The notes below the pieces were generated by a model. The model did not search any database. It worked only from the letters and a program-made list of their open reading frames with translations, and was not told the origin of the DNA. This document shows positions 51,468-60,289 of a DNA stretch of 64,000 nucleotides, piece after piece. The stretch is taken from positions 682,001 to 746,000 of the forward strand of contig NZ_NERY01000001.1 in assembly GCF_003063375.1 (NCBI RefSeq), read 5' to 3'. Both the position numbers and the translations under genes were made by a program. Source of the stretch: Limnohabitans sp. MMS-10A-178. GTDB lineage: Bacteria > Pseudomonadota > Gammaproteobacteria > Burkholderiales > Burkholderiaceae_C. Each line of letters begins with the position of its first letter. Positions within the stretch are counted from its first letter, which is position 1.

Positions 51468-52082
51468 TCATAGCCCGAAGCGAGTCATCATTTCATGCAC
51501 CAAGCGCTCCAAATGCGCTAAATCGATGCCTTCGTTGAAAATGACGGCATCGGCACATGCGAGCCGTTGTTGACGGCTGGCCTGCTGAGAAATGATGCGC
51601 TCAACATCGGCGCGGCCAAGTTGATTTCGGGCCATGACCCGCTGAATTTGGGTTTCTACTTCACAGTCGACCACGCAAACCCAGTCGACTTGGCGGCGCC
51701 ATCGATCGCCAGACTCGACCAAAAGGGGCACGTCATAGACCAAACAGGCGTGGCCAGCCGCCACGGCGGCGTTGCTTTGTTCTTGGAGCACTTGCCCAAC
51801 CAAAGGGTGAACAATGGCTTCGAGTTGGCGCTTGCTGGAGGGGTTTGAAAAGACCAGCGCGCGCATGGCTTCTCGGTCCATGGCGCCATCGGGGCCGATC
51901 AATGTCTCGCCAAATTCGGCCAAGATGGCTGGAATGGCTCTGCCCCCTGCTTGCGTTAAAGACCTGGAAATGGCATCGGCGTCCATAACTGTAGCACCAG
52001 CGCGCGCCAAGATACTTGCCACCGTGCTTTTGCCGCTGCCAATGCCTCCCGTGAGGCCCAGTCGAAGTGGCTTGCGGCTCAA
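51468..52082 (-). CDS. coaE: Dephospho-CoA kinase
   Basis: Final enzyme of coenzyme A synthesis, phosphorylating the ribose of dephospho-CoA; 204 residues. P-loop LTGGIGSGKSTV, DADAISRSLT, the lid VYDVPLLVESGDRW and CVVDCEVETQIQRVMARNQL are present. Separated from pilD by four bases, so these pil and coa genes form one minus-strand unit. Confidence 0.96.
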   Translation of the reverse strand: MSRKPLRLGLTGGIGSGKSTVASILARAGATVMDADAISRSLTQAGGRAIPAILAEFGETLIGPDGAMDREAMRALVFSNPSSKRQLEAIVHPLVGQVLQEQSNAAVAAGHACLVYDVPLLVESGDRWRRQVDWVCVVDCEVETQIQRVMARNQLGRADVERIISQQASRQQRLACADAVIFNEGIDLAHLERLVHEMMTRFGL

Positions 52083-52086
52083 CGAA

Positions 52087-52950
52087 TCAAGCTCCCATAG
52101 AAATGCCTAAAAAGAAACATGCGAATCCAGAAAAGGCCAAAAAAGGTCCAAAAGCGAAGTGTCCATTGTGACCCAGTTGCCCCCTCATTTTTTGACTGAC
52201 CCCAAAAATCAGCCCTGAAATGGAGGCCAAAAGCAGCAGCGGTAACAGGCTCCACACGCCCACCCAAGCCCCAAGTCCGCCCAACAGTTTGAGATCGCCT
52301 TGGCCCATGCCCTCCTTGCCTGCAAGTTGCTCAAAGCCCCAACTGACCATCCAAAGAAGCCCATATCCTAGGACTGCGCCTGAGAGTGAATGCATAAGGG
52401 GGGTGGGGGTGAGGGACATGGCGCTGCCAATGAGGCCCACCCAAAGCAGCGCTTGAGTAAGCGCATCTGGTAGCAGGAAGGTTTCGGCATCAATCCAGGC
52501 AAGGGCCAAAAGCATGGCGCAAAAGGCGCTGGCTAACAGCGCCGGCCAAGCAAAGCCAAATTTGAGCAGGCACAAGCAGAACAAACCAGCAGTGAGAATT
52601 TCAACCAGTGGGTAGCGCCATGAAATTGTCTGCTGACAATGCCGGCATCGTCCTAGGCTCACAGCATAGGACAGCACAGGAATGAGCTCATACCAGTGAA
52701 GCTGGTGTTGACAGTGAGGGCAGTGTGACCTCGGCGTTTTGAGATTGAAAGCAGTCGTTTCTGGTTCTTCATTCCGCAAAATCATGAGAGGCAAGCGGTA
52801 AATGAGCACATTGAGAAAACTGCCGATGACCAAGCCAAGGACTGCAAACAACACGATGTGCCACAGATTGACCTCTGCCACGTGGGGCAACACCCATCCC
52901 ATGGCGCCAGGCGGCTGCCAAAGTTGAGGCCATGCAGGGGGTGTGATCAA
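52087..52950 (-). CDS. pilD: Prepilin peptidase
   Basis: Inner-membrane aspartic protease and N-methyltransferase that cleaves and methylates type IV prepilins; 287 residues with about eight membrane segments. Cytoplasmic zinc loop CPHC...CRHC is intact, and the two catalytic Asp lie in WIDAETFLLPD and GQGDLKLLGGLG. It overlaps pilC by four bases. No prepilin gene is in the window. Confidence 0.95.
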   Translation of the reverse strand: MITPPAWPQLWQPPGAMGWVLPHVAEVNLWHIVLFAVLGLVIGSFLNVLIYRLPLMILRNEEPETTAFNLKTPRSHCPHCQHQLHWYELIPVLSYAVSLGRCRHCQQTISWRYPLVEILTAGLFCLCLLKFGFAWPALLASAFCAMLLALAWIDAETFLLPDALTQALLWVGLIGSAMSLTPTPLMHSLSGAVLGYGLLWMVSWGFEQLAGKEGMGQGDLKLLGGLGAWVGVWSLLPLLLLASISGLIFGVSQKMRGQLGHNGHFAFGPFLAFSGFACFFLGISMGA

Positions 52951-54071
52951 AAGACTTGTCCTAAGTTAAAGATGGGCAAATACAGGGCCAACAAAATGCC
53001 GCCAATGAGGGCACCCAGCAGCACCATGATGAGAGGCTCGAGCAGGGTGGAAAGGTTGCCAATTTGTTGGTTCACATCAGATTCCATGAGTTTGGCAGCT
53101 CGTTGAAGCATTGCGTCGAGCGACCCTGTTTCTTCACCAATGGCGCACATTTGAATGGTCATCGCAGAGAATAAGTTCGATTTTGACATGGCCTTGCTCA
53201 AACTGTGCCCCTCTTGGATGCGCTGCGCCAATGTGAGCGTGGCTTGGGCCAAATTGGGCGAGGCAGTGGCGGCCGATGCTGGCGAAAGCGCTTCTGCGAG
53301 AGGTATGCCAGCCTTGAGCAGCGCAGACAAGGTTTGGGACCATTTGACGGCCATGGCCGTGAGCAGTAAGGGTCCCAAGATGGGTGTAGCAAACACCATT
53401 TTTTCAAAATTGATTTGAAATCTCACCGATTTTTGATACCACCAGCGAAGCAAGGTGAGAACAACAAAGATGCCAGCAGAAAGAGCGCCAGCCCAATGTC
53501 CCAACCAGAAGCTCAGATCGATCAAAAGTTGTGTGGCCCATGGCAAAGAGGCTCCCATGCTTTTGAAAACATCCTCAAAGACCGGTACGACCCAAAGCAA
53601 TATGACCACCAAAACCAGTGCCGCAATGGTGAGAATACTCGCCGGATAAATGAGCGCATTTTTGAGTTTGGCTTTCAGGGCGGCTTGGGCCTCTAGCGTA
53701 TCGGCTAAGCGATCCAAAATGCTGTCGAGGATGCCTGCAGACTCGCCCGCAGACAACAAACTGCAGTAATGCTGATTGAAGATTTGAGGGTGTTTTTGAA
53801 AAGCACTGTGCAGCGATTGACCTGCATTGACCTCATCGCGAAGTGTTTGCAAGGTTGCGCCAAAGGCCTTCTGCGTGGCCCGTGTTCCCACAATGCTTTG
53901 GCTCAGCAGTTCAAAAGCCTGCGAGAGTGGAATACCGGCACTCATGAGCGCTGACCACTGCCGAGTGAAAACGCTCAGTGTTTTGGCTGGGACTGACTTG
54001 CTTGGGTAAACGTTCGCAGGTGGCTTTTCTCGCCTGGCCAAGGCCCGAGACATTGCAGCATCAAGGGACAT
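52947..54071 (-). CDS. pilC: Type IV pilus inner-membrane platform protein PilC
   Basis: Membrane platform of the pilus assembly machine, 374 residues (usually about 400), with two T2SSF domains: the first from RQWSALMSAGIPLSQAFELL, the second from KWSQTLSALLKAGIPLAEAL, each followed by a membrane segment, and a final hydrophobic segment LLEPLIMVLLGALIGGILLALYLP. The start was set at MSLDAAM, overlapping the end of pilB by 11 bases; a longer frame exists but lies inside pilB. Confidence 0.92.
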   Translation of the reverse strand: MSLDAAMSRALARREKPPANVYPSKSVPAKTLSVFTRQWSALMSAGIPLSQAFELLSQSIVGTRATQKAFGATLQTLRDEVNAGQSLHSAFQKHPQIFNQHYCSLLSAGESAGILDSILDRLADTLEAQAALKAKLKNALIYPASILTIAALVLVVILLWVVPVFEDVFKSMGASLPWATQLLIDLSFWLGHWAGALSAGIFVVLTLLRWWYQKSVRFQINFEKMVFATPILGPLLLTAMAVKWSQTLSALLKAGIPLAEALSPASAATASPNLAQATLTLAQRIQEGHSLSKAMSKSNLFSAMTIQMCAIGEETGSLDAMLQRAAKLMESDVNQQIGNLSTLLEPLIMVLLGALIGGILLALYLPIFNLGQVF

Positions 54072-55269
54072 CGGTGTGCGCCAGAACTTCGGCCAAAGAT
54101 GTGATGCCCAGGGAAGCCTGCAATAGTCCAGCATGGCGCAACGAGCAGACGCCTTCCTTTTCAGCTTGGGTGGCCAACTCTTGTCGACTGGCATTTTGCA
54201 AAATCAAATGCTGAAGAGCAGAAGTGATGGGCATCAATTGGAACAGTCCTATACGCCCCCAATAGCCTTTGTAGCACTGAGAGCAGCCTTCAGCCGAATA
54301 AAAATGGTGCTGCGCAGTGGCTTGATGGCTCATGGATTGCAAGCCTAATTCTTTGAGCAAGTGGGCTGAAACCACCATGGGTTTGCGGCAGTGCACACAC
54401 AAGCGGCGAACCAAGCGTTGCGCAGAAATTAGACTGATACTAGATGCCAAGTTGTAGGAGGCCATGCCCATGTTTCGCAGACGCACCAAAGCACTGGGCG
54501 CGTCTTGTGTGTGCAAAGTAGACAAGACCAAATGCCCCGTTTGGGAAGCTTTGATGGCGATGTCGGCCGTCTCATGGTCTCTGATTTCACCCACCATCAA
54601 GATGTCGGGGTCTTGCCTTAAAAATGCACGCAGTGACGTAGCGAAATTCAGGCCAATTCTTTCTTTCACATTGACCTGATTGATGCCAGGGAGTTGAATT
54701 TCAGAGGGGTCTTCTACAGTGGCAATATTGACTTCGGCTCGGTTGAGTAAATTCAGGCAGGCATACAAAGACTGAGATTTGCCTGAGCCTGTGGGGCCAG
54801 TGACCAAAATAAAGCCGTGCGGTTTTTGGATGGCATCGAGTAGTTTTTGCTTGTCCGATGGGTTGTACCCCAAATGATCCAAATTGAGTTTGGCCAAATC
54901 GCTTGATAAGACGCGCACCACAATTTTTTCGCCAAAGAGGGTTGGCAAAGTGCTCACCCGCAAATTAAGTCGCTGCGAATTTTCAAGTCCCAGATTCATG
55001 CGCCCGTCTTGCGGCAAGCGTTTTTCTGCAATGTCAAGGCGCGACAATACTTTGATACGGGATGCGATTTGGTCTTTGAACTCAAAAGGTGGCGCGGCGA
55101 TTTCTTGCAGGACACCGTCTACTCGCAGTCGAACACGGTAAAAAGTTTCGAATGGCTCAAAATGAATGTCTGAGGCTCGCAAAAGCGCTGCAATTTCCCA
55201 AGTTTGCTGCAGGTAGTGAACCACAGTTGCATCTGTGTAGGGGGGCGGGTTGCCGGATTGGATTTCCAT
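54061..55269 (-). CDS. pilB: Short PilB/GspE-type assembly ATPase
   Basis: Hexameric ATPase that drives pilus extension, 402 residues against about 570 in canonical PilB. It lacks the N-terminal MshEN/N1 domain and begins at the N2 domain. Walker A reads GPTGSGKSQS, Asp box and His box in TVEDPSEI and GHLVLSTLHTQDA, Walker B DPDILMVGEIRD, and the zinc tetracysteine CVHC...CSQC is intact. The short length is typical of Haemophilus PilB and HofB. It opens the pilB-pilC-pilD-coaE unit. Confidence 0.92.
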   Translation of the reverse strand: MEIQSGNPPPYTDATVVHYLQQTWEIAALLRASDIHFEPFETFYRVRLRVDGVLQEIAAPPFEFKDQIASRIKVLSRLDIAEKRLPQDGRMNLGLENSQRLNLRVSTLPTLFGEKIVVRVLSSDLAKLNLDHLGYNPSDKQKLLDAIQKPHGFILVTGPTGSGKSQSLYACLNLLNRAEVNIATVEDPSEIQLPGINQVNVKERIGLNFATSLRAFLRQDPDILMVGEIRDHETADIAIKASQTGHLVLSTLHTQDAPSALVRLRNMGMASYNLASSISLISAQRLVRRLCVHCRKPMVVSAHLLKELGLQSMSHQATAQHHFYSAEGCSQCYKGYWGRIGLFQLMPITSALQHLILQNASRQELATQAEKEGVCSLRHAGLLQASLGITSLAEVLAHTDVP

Positions 55270-55427
55270 CTGAGCGCCGTTTCATGAGAACTGGGCATTC
55301 AATGATGCTTGCAATAGGGCCATCGCGACGGTTCAATTTAGAAATGCAAGAACATGTACGCTGTTGTCCTCTTCCTCAAATTGGATGAAAATCAGGCATG
55401 GTTCAAAAACTGAACTTTGAGGAACTC

Positions 55428-55700
55428 ATGAAATTCGTATTTTTATTGGTCACCTTCCTAGCATTGAATGCACATGCAAGCGATCCCCCTAAAAAAGGGG
55501 ATGACAAAAAATCCCAGGAACGATCGGCAGTACCAGAACGCATCACTCGGCCGAAATCAACGCCAGACTCTTTGCCTCAGCCAGTTGGGAAGAAGGAGGC
55601 AGGAGAGGTTTGTAGTAAGTTTGAATACAAAGAAAAGCCTGCCAAAATTGTTTGCTTGGACAAGGCAGTCGGGGAGAAGCCCAAAGCGGCCCCGAAATGA
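55428..55700 (+). CDS. Small secreted protein, unknown
   Basis: A 90-residue protein with signal peptide MKFVFLLVTFLALNAHA and a polar, Lys/Pro-rich mature part with two cysteines (CSKF and IVCLD), which could form one disulfide. The start follows GAGGA. I recognise no family. It stands alone between the pilB promoter side and the glucan locus and is followed by a strong terminator. It may be periplasmic; nothing links it to either neighbour. Confidence 0.6.
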   Translation: MKFVFLLVTFLALNAHASDPPKKGDDKKSQERSAVPERITRPKSTPDSLPQPVGKKEAGEVCSKFEYKEKPAKIVCLDKAVGEKPKAAPK

Positions 55701-55706
55701 GACGAA

Positions 55707-55739
55707 AAAAAACCTACCGATTATTTCGGTAGGTTTTTT
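55707..55739. terminator. Bidirectional intrinsic terminator
   Basis: AAAAAACCTACCGA paired with TCGGTAGGTTTTTT around a 5-base loop, with T or A runs on both sides. It sits between the small secreted protein gene (plus) and the convergent lipoprotein gene (minus) and can serve both. Confidence 0.9.
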
Positions 55740-55785
55740 GGTTTTTGGAGTCTCAACAAAGAGACCCCCCACAATTTGCTTCCGC

Positions 55786-56769
55786 TTATTGGAACTTGAT
55801 AGCACCCAAATTCACACCATTGGCGTAAGGGCCACCAACGGGGGTTGTTGACTGCATATTGGCTTGCAACAACTGAGCGTGAACTTCATTGACGCGCAGG
55901 GTTTTGAATGCGGTCATTGTGTTGGCAGAGCAACCAGTCACAGTCCAATTGGCATCGGTCAATGTGGAAGAGTAAGTTGGCACTGCACCATTGACTTGTG
56001 TTTTGCTAGTGCCAGTATTCACTTTTTCCGTCAATATCGTGATGGGAGTCTTGATGGTGGCAATGCAATCGGTGGTGGTCGATTTCAAGATGATGGTTGC
56101 TTTGCAAATGCCCACACATTCGGGGTTGGTTCCAAGTCCGACAGTCATCGATGTAGCGCCATCAATAGACCATGTTGTGGTGCCAGCACCTTTGACATAA
56201 ACACCAACGCCAGCGCCAGCATTTGCTGGTGCACCAATGCCTTTGTAAACTGAATCGGTACCTACGCCAGACCACCAGTCGTTACCGCCTTGGTTCCAAG
56301 CGTAGCTTCCGGTCAAATTGTTACCAGGCAAAGCAGTACCTGCATTCGCAGGCGCATCACCGGCAACATATGAGTTTTGAGTTGCTGTTTGCTCTTGCAC
56401 AACTGTTAATGCGGCGTATGGCAATGTGACAGTGACGCTGATAGCTGCTGAGGTCGCTTCCAAATAACTTGTATCAGCAGCTTTTTTGGCAGTGACTGAA
56501 CAAGTACCAGCCGCAGTGGCAGACAAAGTGGAGCCTGAAACGGTGCAAGGACCAGACGCAACTGTGTAAGTCACAGCGCCTGAACCATTGCCACCCGTCG
56601 TGCTCAAAGTGGAGCTACCGGATGTGAGAAATGAGCTTGGTGTTGCAACAGCTACCAGTGTGGCCTGCGCAACAGGTGGTGGGGTACTGGAGCCACCGCA
56701 AGCGGCTACGAGTGCTGCCACAGAAATTGAAGCTGCTGAAAGTAGCCACCGGTTTGAAATGAAATTCAT
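55786..56769 (-). CDS. Ig-like domain lipoprotein in the glucan locus, unknown function
   Basis: A 327-residue outer-membrane lipoprotein. Signal peptide and lipobox LVAAC put the lipid on Cys24; Gly at +2 favours the outer membrane. Residues of about 50-115 look like a bacterial Ig-like repeat (TYTVASGPCTVSGSTLSATAAGTCSV). The C-terminal 200 residues have no family I recognise: six cysteines in total follow the anchor, enough for three disulfides, and a tryptophan cluster (AWNQGGNDWWSG) and TTWSIDGATSM could be a carbohydrate-binding face. The ATG at 56769 follows GGAGA; the frame is open further upstream but lacks a signal. It has its own promoter and operator identical to those of the glucanase genes. 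A glucan-binding role is inference. Confidence 0.8.
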   Translation of the reverse strand: MNFISNRWLLSAASISVAALVAACGGSSTPPPVAQATLVAVATPSSFLTSGSSTLSTTGGNGSGAVTYTVASGPCTVSGSTLSATAAGTCSVTAKKAADTSYLEATSAAISVTVTLPYAALTVVQEQTATQNSYVAGDAPANAGTALPGNNLTGSYAWNQGGNDWWSGVGTDSVYKGIGAPANAGAGVGVYVKGAGTTTWSIDGATSMTVGLGTNPECVGICKATIILKSTTTDCIATIKTPITILTEKVNTGTSKTQVNGAVPTYSSTLTDANWTVTGCSANTMTAFKTLRVNEVHAQLLQANMQSTTPVGGPYANGVNLGAIKFQ

Positions 56770-56810
56770 GAGAGTCTCCAAATAATGACAGGTACAGATA
56801 CGCATAGAGT

Positions 56811-56837
56811 TGAAAGCGCTATCTGAAAGCGCTTTCA
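56811..56837. promoter_or_regulatory. LacI-type operator with a tandem second copy
   Basis: Perfect 14-base palindrome TGAAAGCGCTTTCA at 56824-56837, preceded 13 bases away by an imperfect copy TGAAAGCGCTATC at 56811-56823. It covers the predicted transcription start of the lipoprotein gene. The form matches operators of LacI-family sugar regulators. Confidence 0.85.
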
Positions 56838-56839
56838 AG

Positions 56840-56868
56840 ATCATAAATTTGCCGTGTTTAATTTGCAA
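56840..56868 (-). promoter_or_regulatory. Predicted promoter of the lipoprotein gene
   Basis: On the minus strand, TTGCAA (56863-56868), a 17-base spacer and TATGAT (56840-56845). The operator begins 2 bases downstream of the -10 box, so a bound repressor would block initiation. The leader to the ATG is about 65 bases. Confidence 0.7.
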
Positions 56869-56878
56869 TCAAATTAGC

Positions 56879-56895
56879 CTAGGGATTTTCCCTAG
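56879..56895 (-). terminator. Weak hairpin after the GH81-GH16 genes
   Basis: CTAGGGA/TCCCTAG stem of 7 pairs around TTT, 60 bases downstream of the GH16 stop and just upstream of the lipoprotein promoter. No clear T-run follows, so it may only slow readthrough. Confidence 0.35.
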
Positions 56896-56955
56896 TGATG
56901 TTGCCAGTGCAACGGAGGGTTGAGTGGCTCGATGGTGAGCATTGAAGTGTTTTGA

Positions 56956-57858
56956 CTAATTTTTATAAACACGAACGTGCTCAATTTGAAATTCCACTGG
57001 GAAAATACTGTCATCAACTTTGCCGCCTAAATCTCCTCCGATGGCAATGTTCATCAACAAGTATTGAGGTCGGTCAAAAGGCCAAGCCTGTGTATCTCCA
57101 TTTTTGGGATTGATGTAGTTGAAATAAATACGATCGTCGACGCCGATGCTGATTTTTTCAGGCGTCCAGGTCAATTGGTAGTTGTGAAACGTGGTGCAGG
57201 CATCTGGTACTGAAGCGCTGAATGAAGCCGGTGGTGTGCCGCCTTGCCAGTTGTATTTTTTGGTGTGCACTGTTGCAAAAACCTCAGTTGGTTTGCTACC
57301 TACAAACTCCATGATGTCTATTTCACCATCGTCTGGCCACACCATGCCTCTGGAGCCACCAACACCCAAGGTCCAAATAGCAGGCCATGTTCCTTGTCCG
57401 CACGGCATTTTGGCGCGAATTTCAAAAAAACCATAAGTCCAACTGGCCAAACCGCGGGTCACTAAACGTGCCGATGTATAGTTTTGACCGCCATAATCTG
57501 CAGCTGTTGTGAGCCTTTCCTTGCGGGCCGTGATGATCAATTTGCCGTTTTCAACACGAGAGTTTTCTAGCCGATTGGCTGCGTAATATTGCTTCTCATT
57601 GTTATACCAACCCGCTCTATTGCGGTCAGTGTCAAAAGCCCATTTTTTAGGATCTGGTAAGCCGTTTGTTTCAAACTCATCAGACCAAACAAGGGTCCAA
57701 CCAGGCTTGCTAGAAGGGTTGAGTGGCGATGTCTGCGAGACATTCACTGCAATTGTCGAAGGCTCAGAATTCTGAGAAACAACTTGATTGCCGCCCCCAC
57801 ATGAAGTTAGAGAAATCATTGTCAATCCTGCCAGCAGGCACAAAAATTTAATTCTCAC
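56956..57858 (-). CDS. GH16 endo-beta-1,3-glucanase lipoprotein
   Basis: Glycoside hydrolase family 16 enzyme (laminarinase type) of 300 residues, cleaving internal beta-1,3 (or mixed 1,3-1,4) glucan bonds with retention. Signal peptide with lipobox LTSC (lipid on Cys20, Gly at +2) puts it on the outer membrane. The catalytic motif is E179-I-D181-I-M-E184. WSDEFETNGLPDPKKWAFD and YNNEKQYYAANRLENSRVENGKLIITARKE at the start and WTPEKISIGVDDRIYF later are typical. No extra binding domain. It overlaps the GH81 gene by 11 bases and so belongs to the same transcript. Confidence 0.95.
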   Translation of the reverse strand: MRIKFLCLLAGLTMISLTSCGGGNQVVSQNSEPSTIAVNVSQTSPLNPSSKPGWTLVWSDEFETNGLPDPKKWAFDTDRNRAGWYNNEKQYYAANRLENSRVENGKLIITARKERLTTAADYGGQNYTSARLVTRGLASWTYGFFEIRAKMPCGQGTWPAIWTLGVGGSRGMVWPDDGEIDIMEFVGSKPTEVFATVHTKKYNWQGGTPPASFSASVPDACTTFHNYQLTWTPEKISIGVDDRIYFNYINPKNGDTQAWPFDRPQYLLMNIAIGGDLGGKVDDSIFPVEFQIEHVRVYKN

Positions 57859-60148
57859 GCAGCAACATTCCTGGTTGTACGATCATCGATTTACCATCAC
57901 TGAATTGAACTTTCAGGTCGGCTTTTCCTGAGTTGAATGCCAAATATGTTTTGCGCCCAGTAGCGTCTTTGAAGACTGAATAAAAGATGGTGTTGGCTGT
58001 AACACTGAAATCTGGTACACCCATGTCGTTAAGGCTGTAGAGCCAGTGCAATGCGTGGCTCCGCGTGTCACCTAGCTCAAATGAGCCCCAACGTTTCCAA
58101 GAATCAAGGCCTTGCTTTGGATCGGCAAGTGCTAAGTATTTGGCAAAAATGTCTTGCCAAATATCAGGCGGGTTTGCATATTTCCCTCTTGCAGCATACA
58201 AGGCAGTTTCAGGTCCAAGTGTGGCCACGCTTCGCTTGACATGGTTGGGCGCTCTCCCAAGGTACGTACTGGCCGTGGTGATGGGAAGCAAGTTAATGCC
58301 TTTGATTTGTCGTGGTTCATCTGTCCACCAAGTGTTGTGTGAGTATTTGCCACCGAAGACCATGCTGACCTCAGCATTTTTATAGGCCTTTGGAAAAACA
58401 ATACCGTGGCTGTCAAACCAGTAATGGTGAATGGCTTCAATCTCTGTTGTGTAGAGGTACAAGCCCAAATTTCTGAGCTGCGTATTGCCAGTTAGCTCGC
58501 CCCACTGAATGAGCCCTGCCCAGGCATTGATGGCTTCTGAAGATGACTCTTGATTGTTGCCATGCTCACCCAGTCCAACGCCCGATGCCCATGAGTGACC
58601 TTCGTAAGGATCAAAGTTTCTCAAGAAAGGAAAGTCAGCTCTACCCCGTTCGCTGGTAGCGATATCTGCAATGAGTAAATTAACCATCCCACCCCATTGC
58701 GAAGGGCTAGCCCAAGCTGGATCGCGCAAGGCAATGTCGGCCATTGTTCGGATCCAATAGCCGTAGTGAAAATGATGGTCATTCATTTGTGAAATGCTGA
58801 AATATTCTTCTGGATAGGCAATGACAGCACCAAGAGACTTGTCCAAATGAAAATAAGTTTTGTTGTCTTTGCCCGAGAACCACTTCTCAATTCGGGTCTT
58901 CAAGGTTGCCAACAATTGATCGCGTGCTGCCAAGTCGCCTTGCTGCTCAACGACATCCATGAGCTTGGCTATTCGCTGCAATCCCTTACCTTGCCAATAA
59001 GGCCCAACGCCAATTTCAAGCATCATGCGCCTGGCGTTTCTCACGTCTGTTTTAGTGACCTCACTCAGTTCTTTAGCCTGCAGAGGATTTTTCACGCCTG
59101 GCCAAAAGGGCACAAATCCGTTGTAAGTGAATTGAGTTGCAAATGAATTGCTTGCCAGCAATTTAATGGGCCCCCTGATGGTGTCATACGCAGGTCCCAA
59201 TTTGTCAGTGACAGTGGCGTTTTGATGCCAATGATGTGGGTAAAGTCCTAGAAGTGGGCTTCTCTGTAAGCCCTCCATCATTTTGCTGCTCACATCAAAT
59301 TGGGTTTTGACTTGGCTTTTGGCAGAATCGAACTCCCAACTTACTTTGGTGTCAGAAACGAAAGCGTATGCATGCTCTTGGAGCAATTTGAATGCAGCAA
59401 TTGAAGAGTCGGGTAACGCAGCCAAAGACAGATAGCCTTTTCCCTCGGGCATTGACAAGGCCCAAGAGCGATCATTCATGACCTCCCACTTTGCACCTGT
59501 AGGGGCAAAAAGTGCAAAAAATTGACCGTTCACTTCTAAGACCAAATGGTGTGCTTTGAGTGCCAATGGTTGCCCAGAAAGACTCTCTATTTTTTTACCT
59601 TCCGCGGGTAAGTCGATCCGAAGATTGCCACGACTGACTTGAAAGTAAACATAAGGACTGCCATGGGTAACGGTGGCTAAAAGTTGATCTTGCCCCTGAG
59701 ATTGGCTGATATCAATTGACCAATCGCTGGTGCGAGCAAGTTTGGCCTTGCCAAGTGACAAGGTTGAACTTGAAATTCGAAGAGGATTTTTGTGAGCGTA
59801 ATGTATTTCGACGTCTTGCCTCTCAGTTGGCACAACCTCTTGTCTTGGCAAAGATACTTCGATGCCAGCCTCCGTTGGCTTGACACTCAAAGGATGAGCA
59901 AAGATTGCCTCAGGTTTGTCATGAAAAATGAGAGTTGAATACCATTGGTTGGTAGGCGCTGCCTTGGTCAATAAATCTGGGGTTCTATGGGGTGCGGCAG
60001 GGGGGCGCGGATCTTGCCCTTTTGGATTAAGGACATAACTCGCAGCGCCAATACTGACATTTTGGGAGTGCGCCGAAAGGGGCAATAAAAAGCCAAACAA
60101 ACCAAATGCAGTCAATGTGCTTAAGGCCAAGTAACGTGTGAGGGTCAT
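57848..60148 (-). CDS. GH81 endo-beta-1,3-glucanase
   Basis: Inverting glycoside hydrolase family 81 enzyme, 766 residues, which cuts beta-1,3-glucan internally. A cleavable signal peptide (ending near LSAHSQ) sends it to the periplasm or outside. Family hallmarks are all present: D457-HHFHYGYW with the catalytic Asp region, RNFDPYEGHSWASGVG, and GNNQE534SSSE538AINAW with the catalytic glutamates. The N-terminal half has the GH81 beta-sandwich pattern. GH81 is uncommon in betaproteobacteria. It leads the GH81-GH16 unit, with the shared operator 47 bases upstream of its start. Confidence 0.95.
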   Translation of the reverse strand: MTLTRYLALSTLTAFGLFGFLLPLSAHSQNVSIGAASYVLNPKGQDPRPPAAPHRTPDLLTKAAPTNQWYSTLIFHDKPEAIFAHPLSVKPTEAGIEVSLPRQEVVPTERQDVEIHYAHKNPLRISSSTLSLGKAKLARTSDWSIDISQSQGQDQLLATVTHGSPYVYFQVSRGNLRIDLPAEGKKIESLSGQPLALKAHHLVLEVNGQFFALFAPTGAKWEVMNDRSWALSMPEGKGYLSLAALPDSSIAAFKLLQEHAYAFVSDTKVSWEFDSAKSQVKTQFDVSSKMMEGLQRSPLLGLYPHHWHQNATVTDKLGPAYDTIRGPIKLLASNSFATQFTYNGFVPFWPGVKNPLQAKELSEVTKTDVRNARRMMLEIGVGPYWQGKGLQRIAKLMDVVEQQGDLAARDQLLATLKTRIEKWFSGKDNKTYFHLDKSLGAVIAYPEEYFSISQMNDHHFHYGYWIRTMADIALRDPAWASPSQWGGMVNLLIADIATSERGRADFPFLRNFDPYEGHSWASGVGLGEHGNNQESSSEAINAWAGLIQWGELTGNTQLRNLGLYLYTTEIEAIHHYWFDSHGIVFPKAYKNAEVSMVFGGKYSHNTWWTDEPRQIKGINLLPITTASTYLGRAPNHVKRSVATLGPETALYAARGKYANPPDIWQDIFAKYLALADPKQGLDSWKRWGSFELGDTRSHALHWLYSLNDMGVPDFSVTANTIFYSVFKDATGRKTYLAFNSGKADLKVQFSDGKSMIVQPGMLLREN

Positions 60149-60187
60149 GTTCCTACCTATTTTGTCAATCTATCTTGAAGCATCTGA

Positions 60188-60208
60188 ATCATAATGAAAG
60201 CGCTTTCA
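60188..60208 (-). promoter_or_regulatory. Operator and -10 box upstream of GH81
   Basis: Perfect palindrome TGAAAGCGCTTTCA at 60195-60208, with TATGAT on the minus strand at 60188-60193, one base downstream. Here the operator would lie in the spacer between -35 and -10. No convincing -35 box is seen, so the promoter part is less sure than the operator. Confidence 0.7.
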
Positions 60209-60276
60209 AAAAGCCAGACAAGCCCTAGAAAAATGGCGTTTTTTTGAAATTTAAGGGTAAACGAGGGTGAATGATC

Positions 60277-60289
60277 ATTGACGGTCAAT
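60277..60289. promoter_or_regulatory. ATTGAC-G-GTCAAT palindrome over the porin -35 box
   Basis: Perfect 6+1+6 inverted repeat that includes the predicted -35 hexamer of the porin gene. It may be chance, or a site for a second regulator. Confidence 0.35.
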
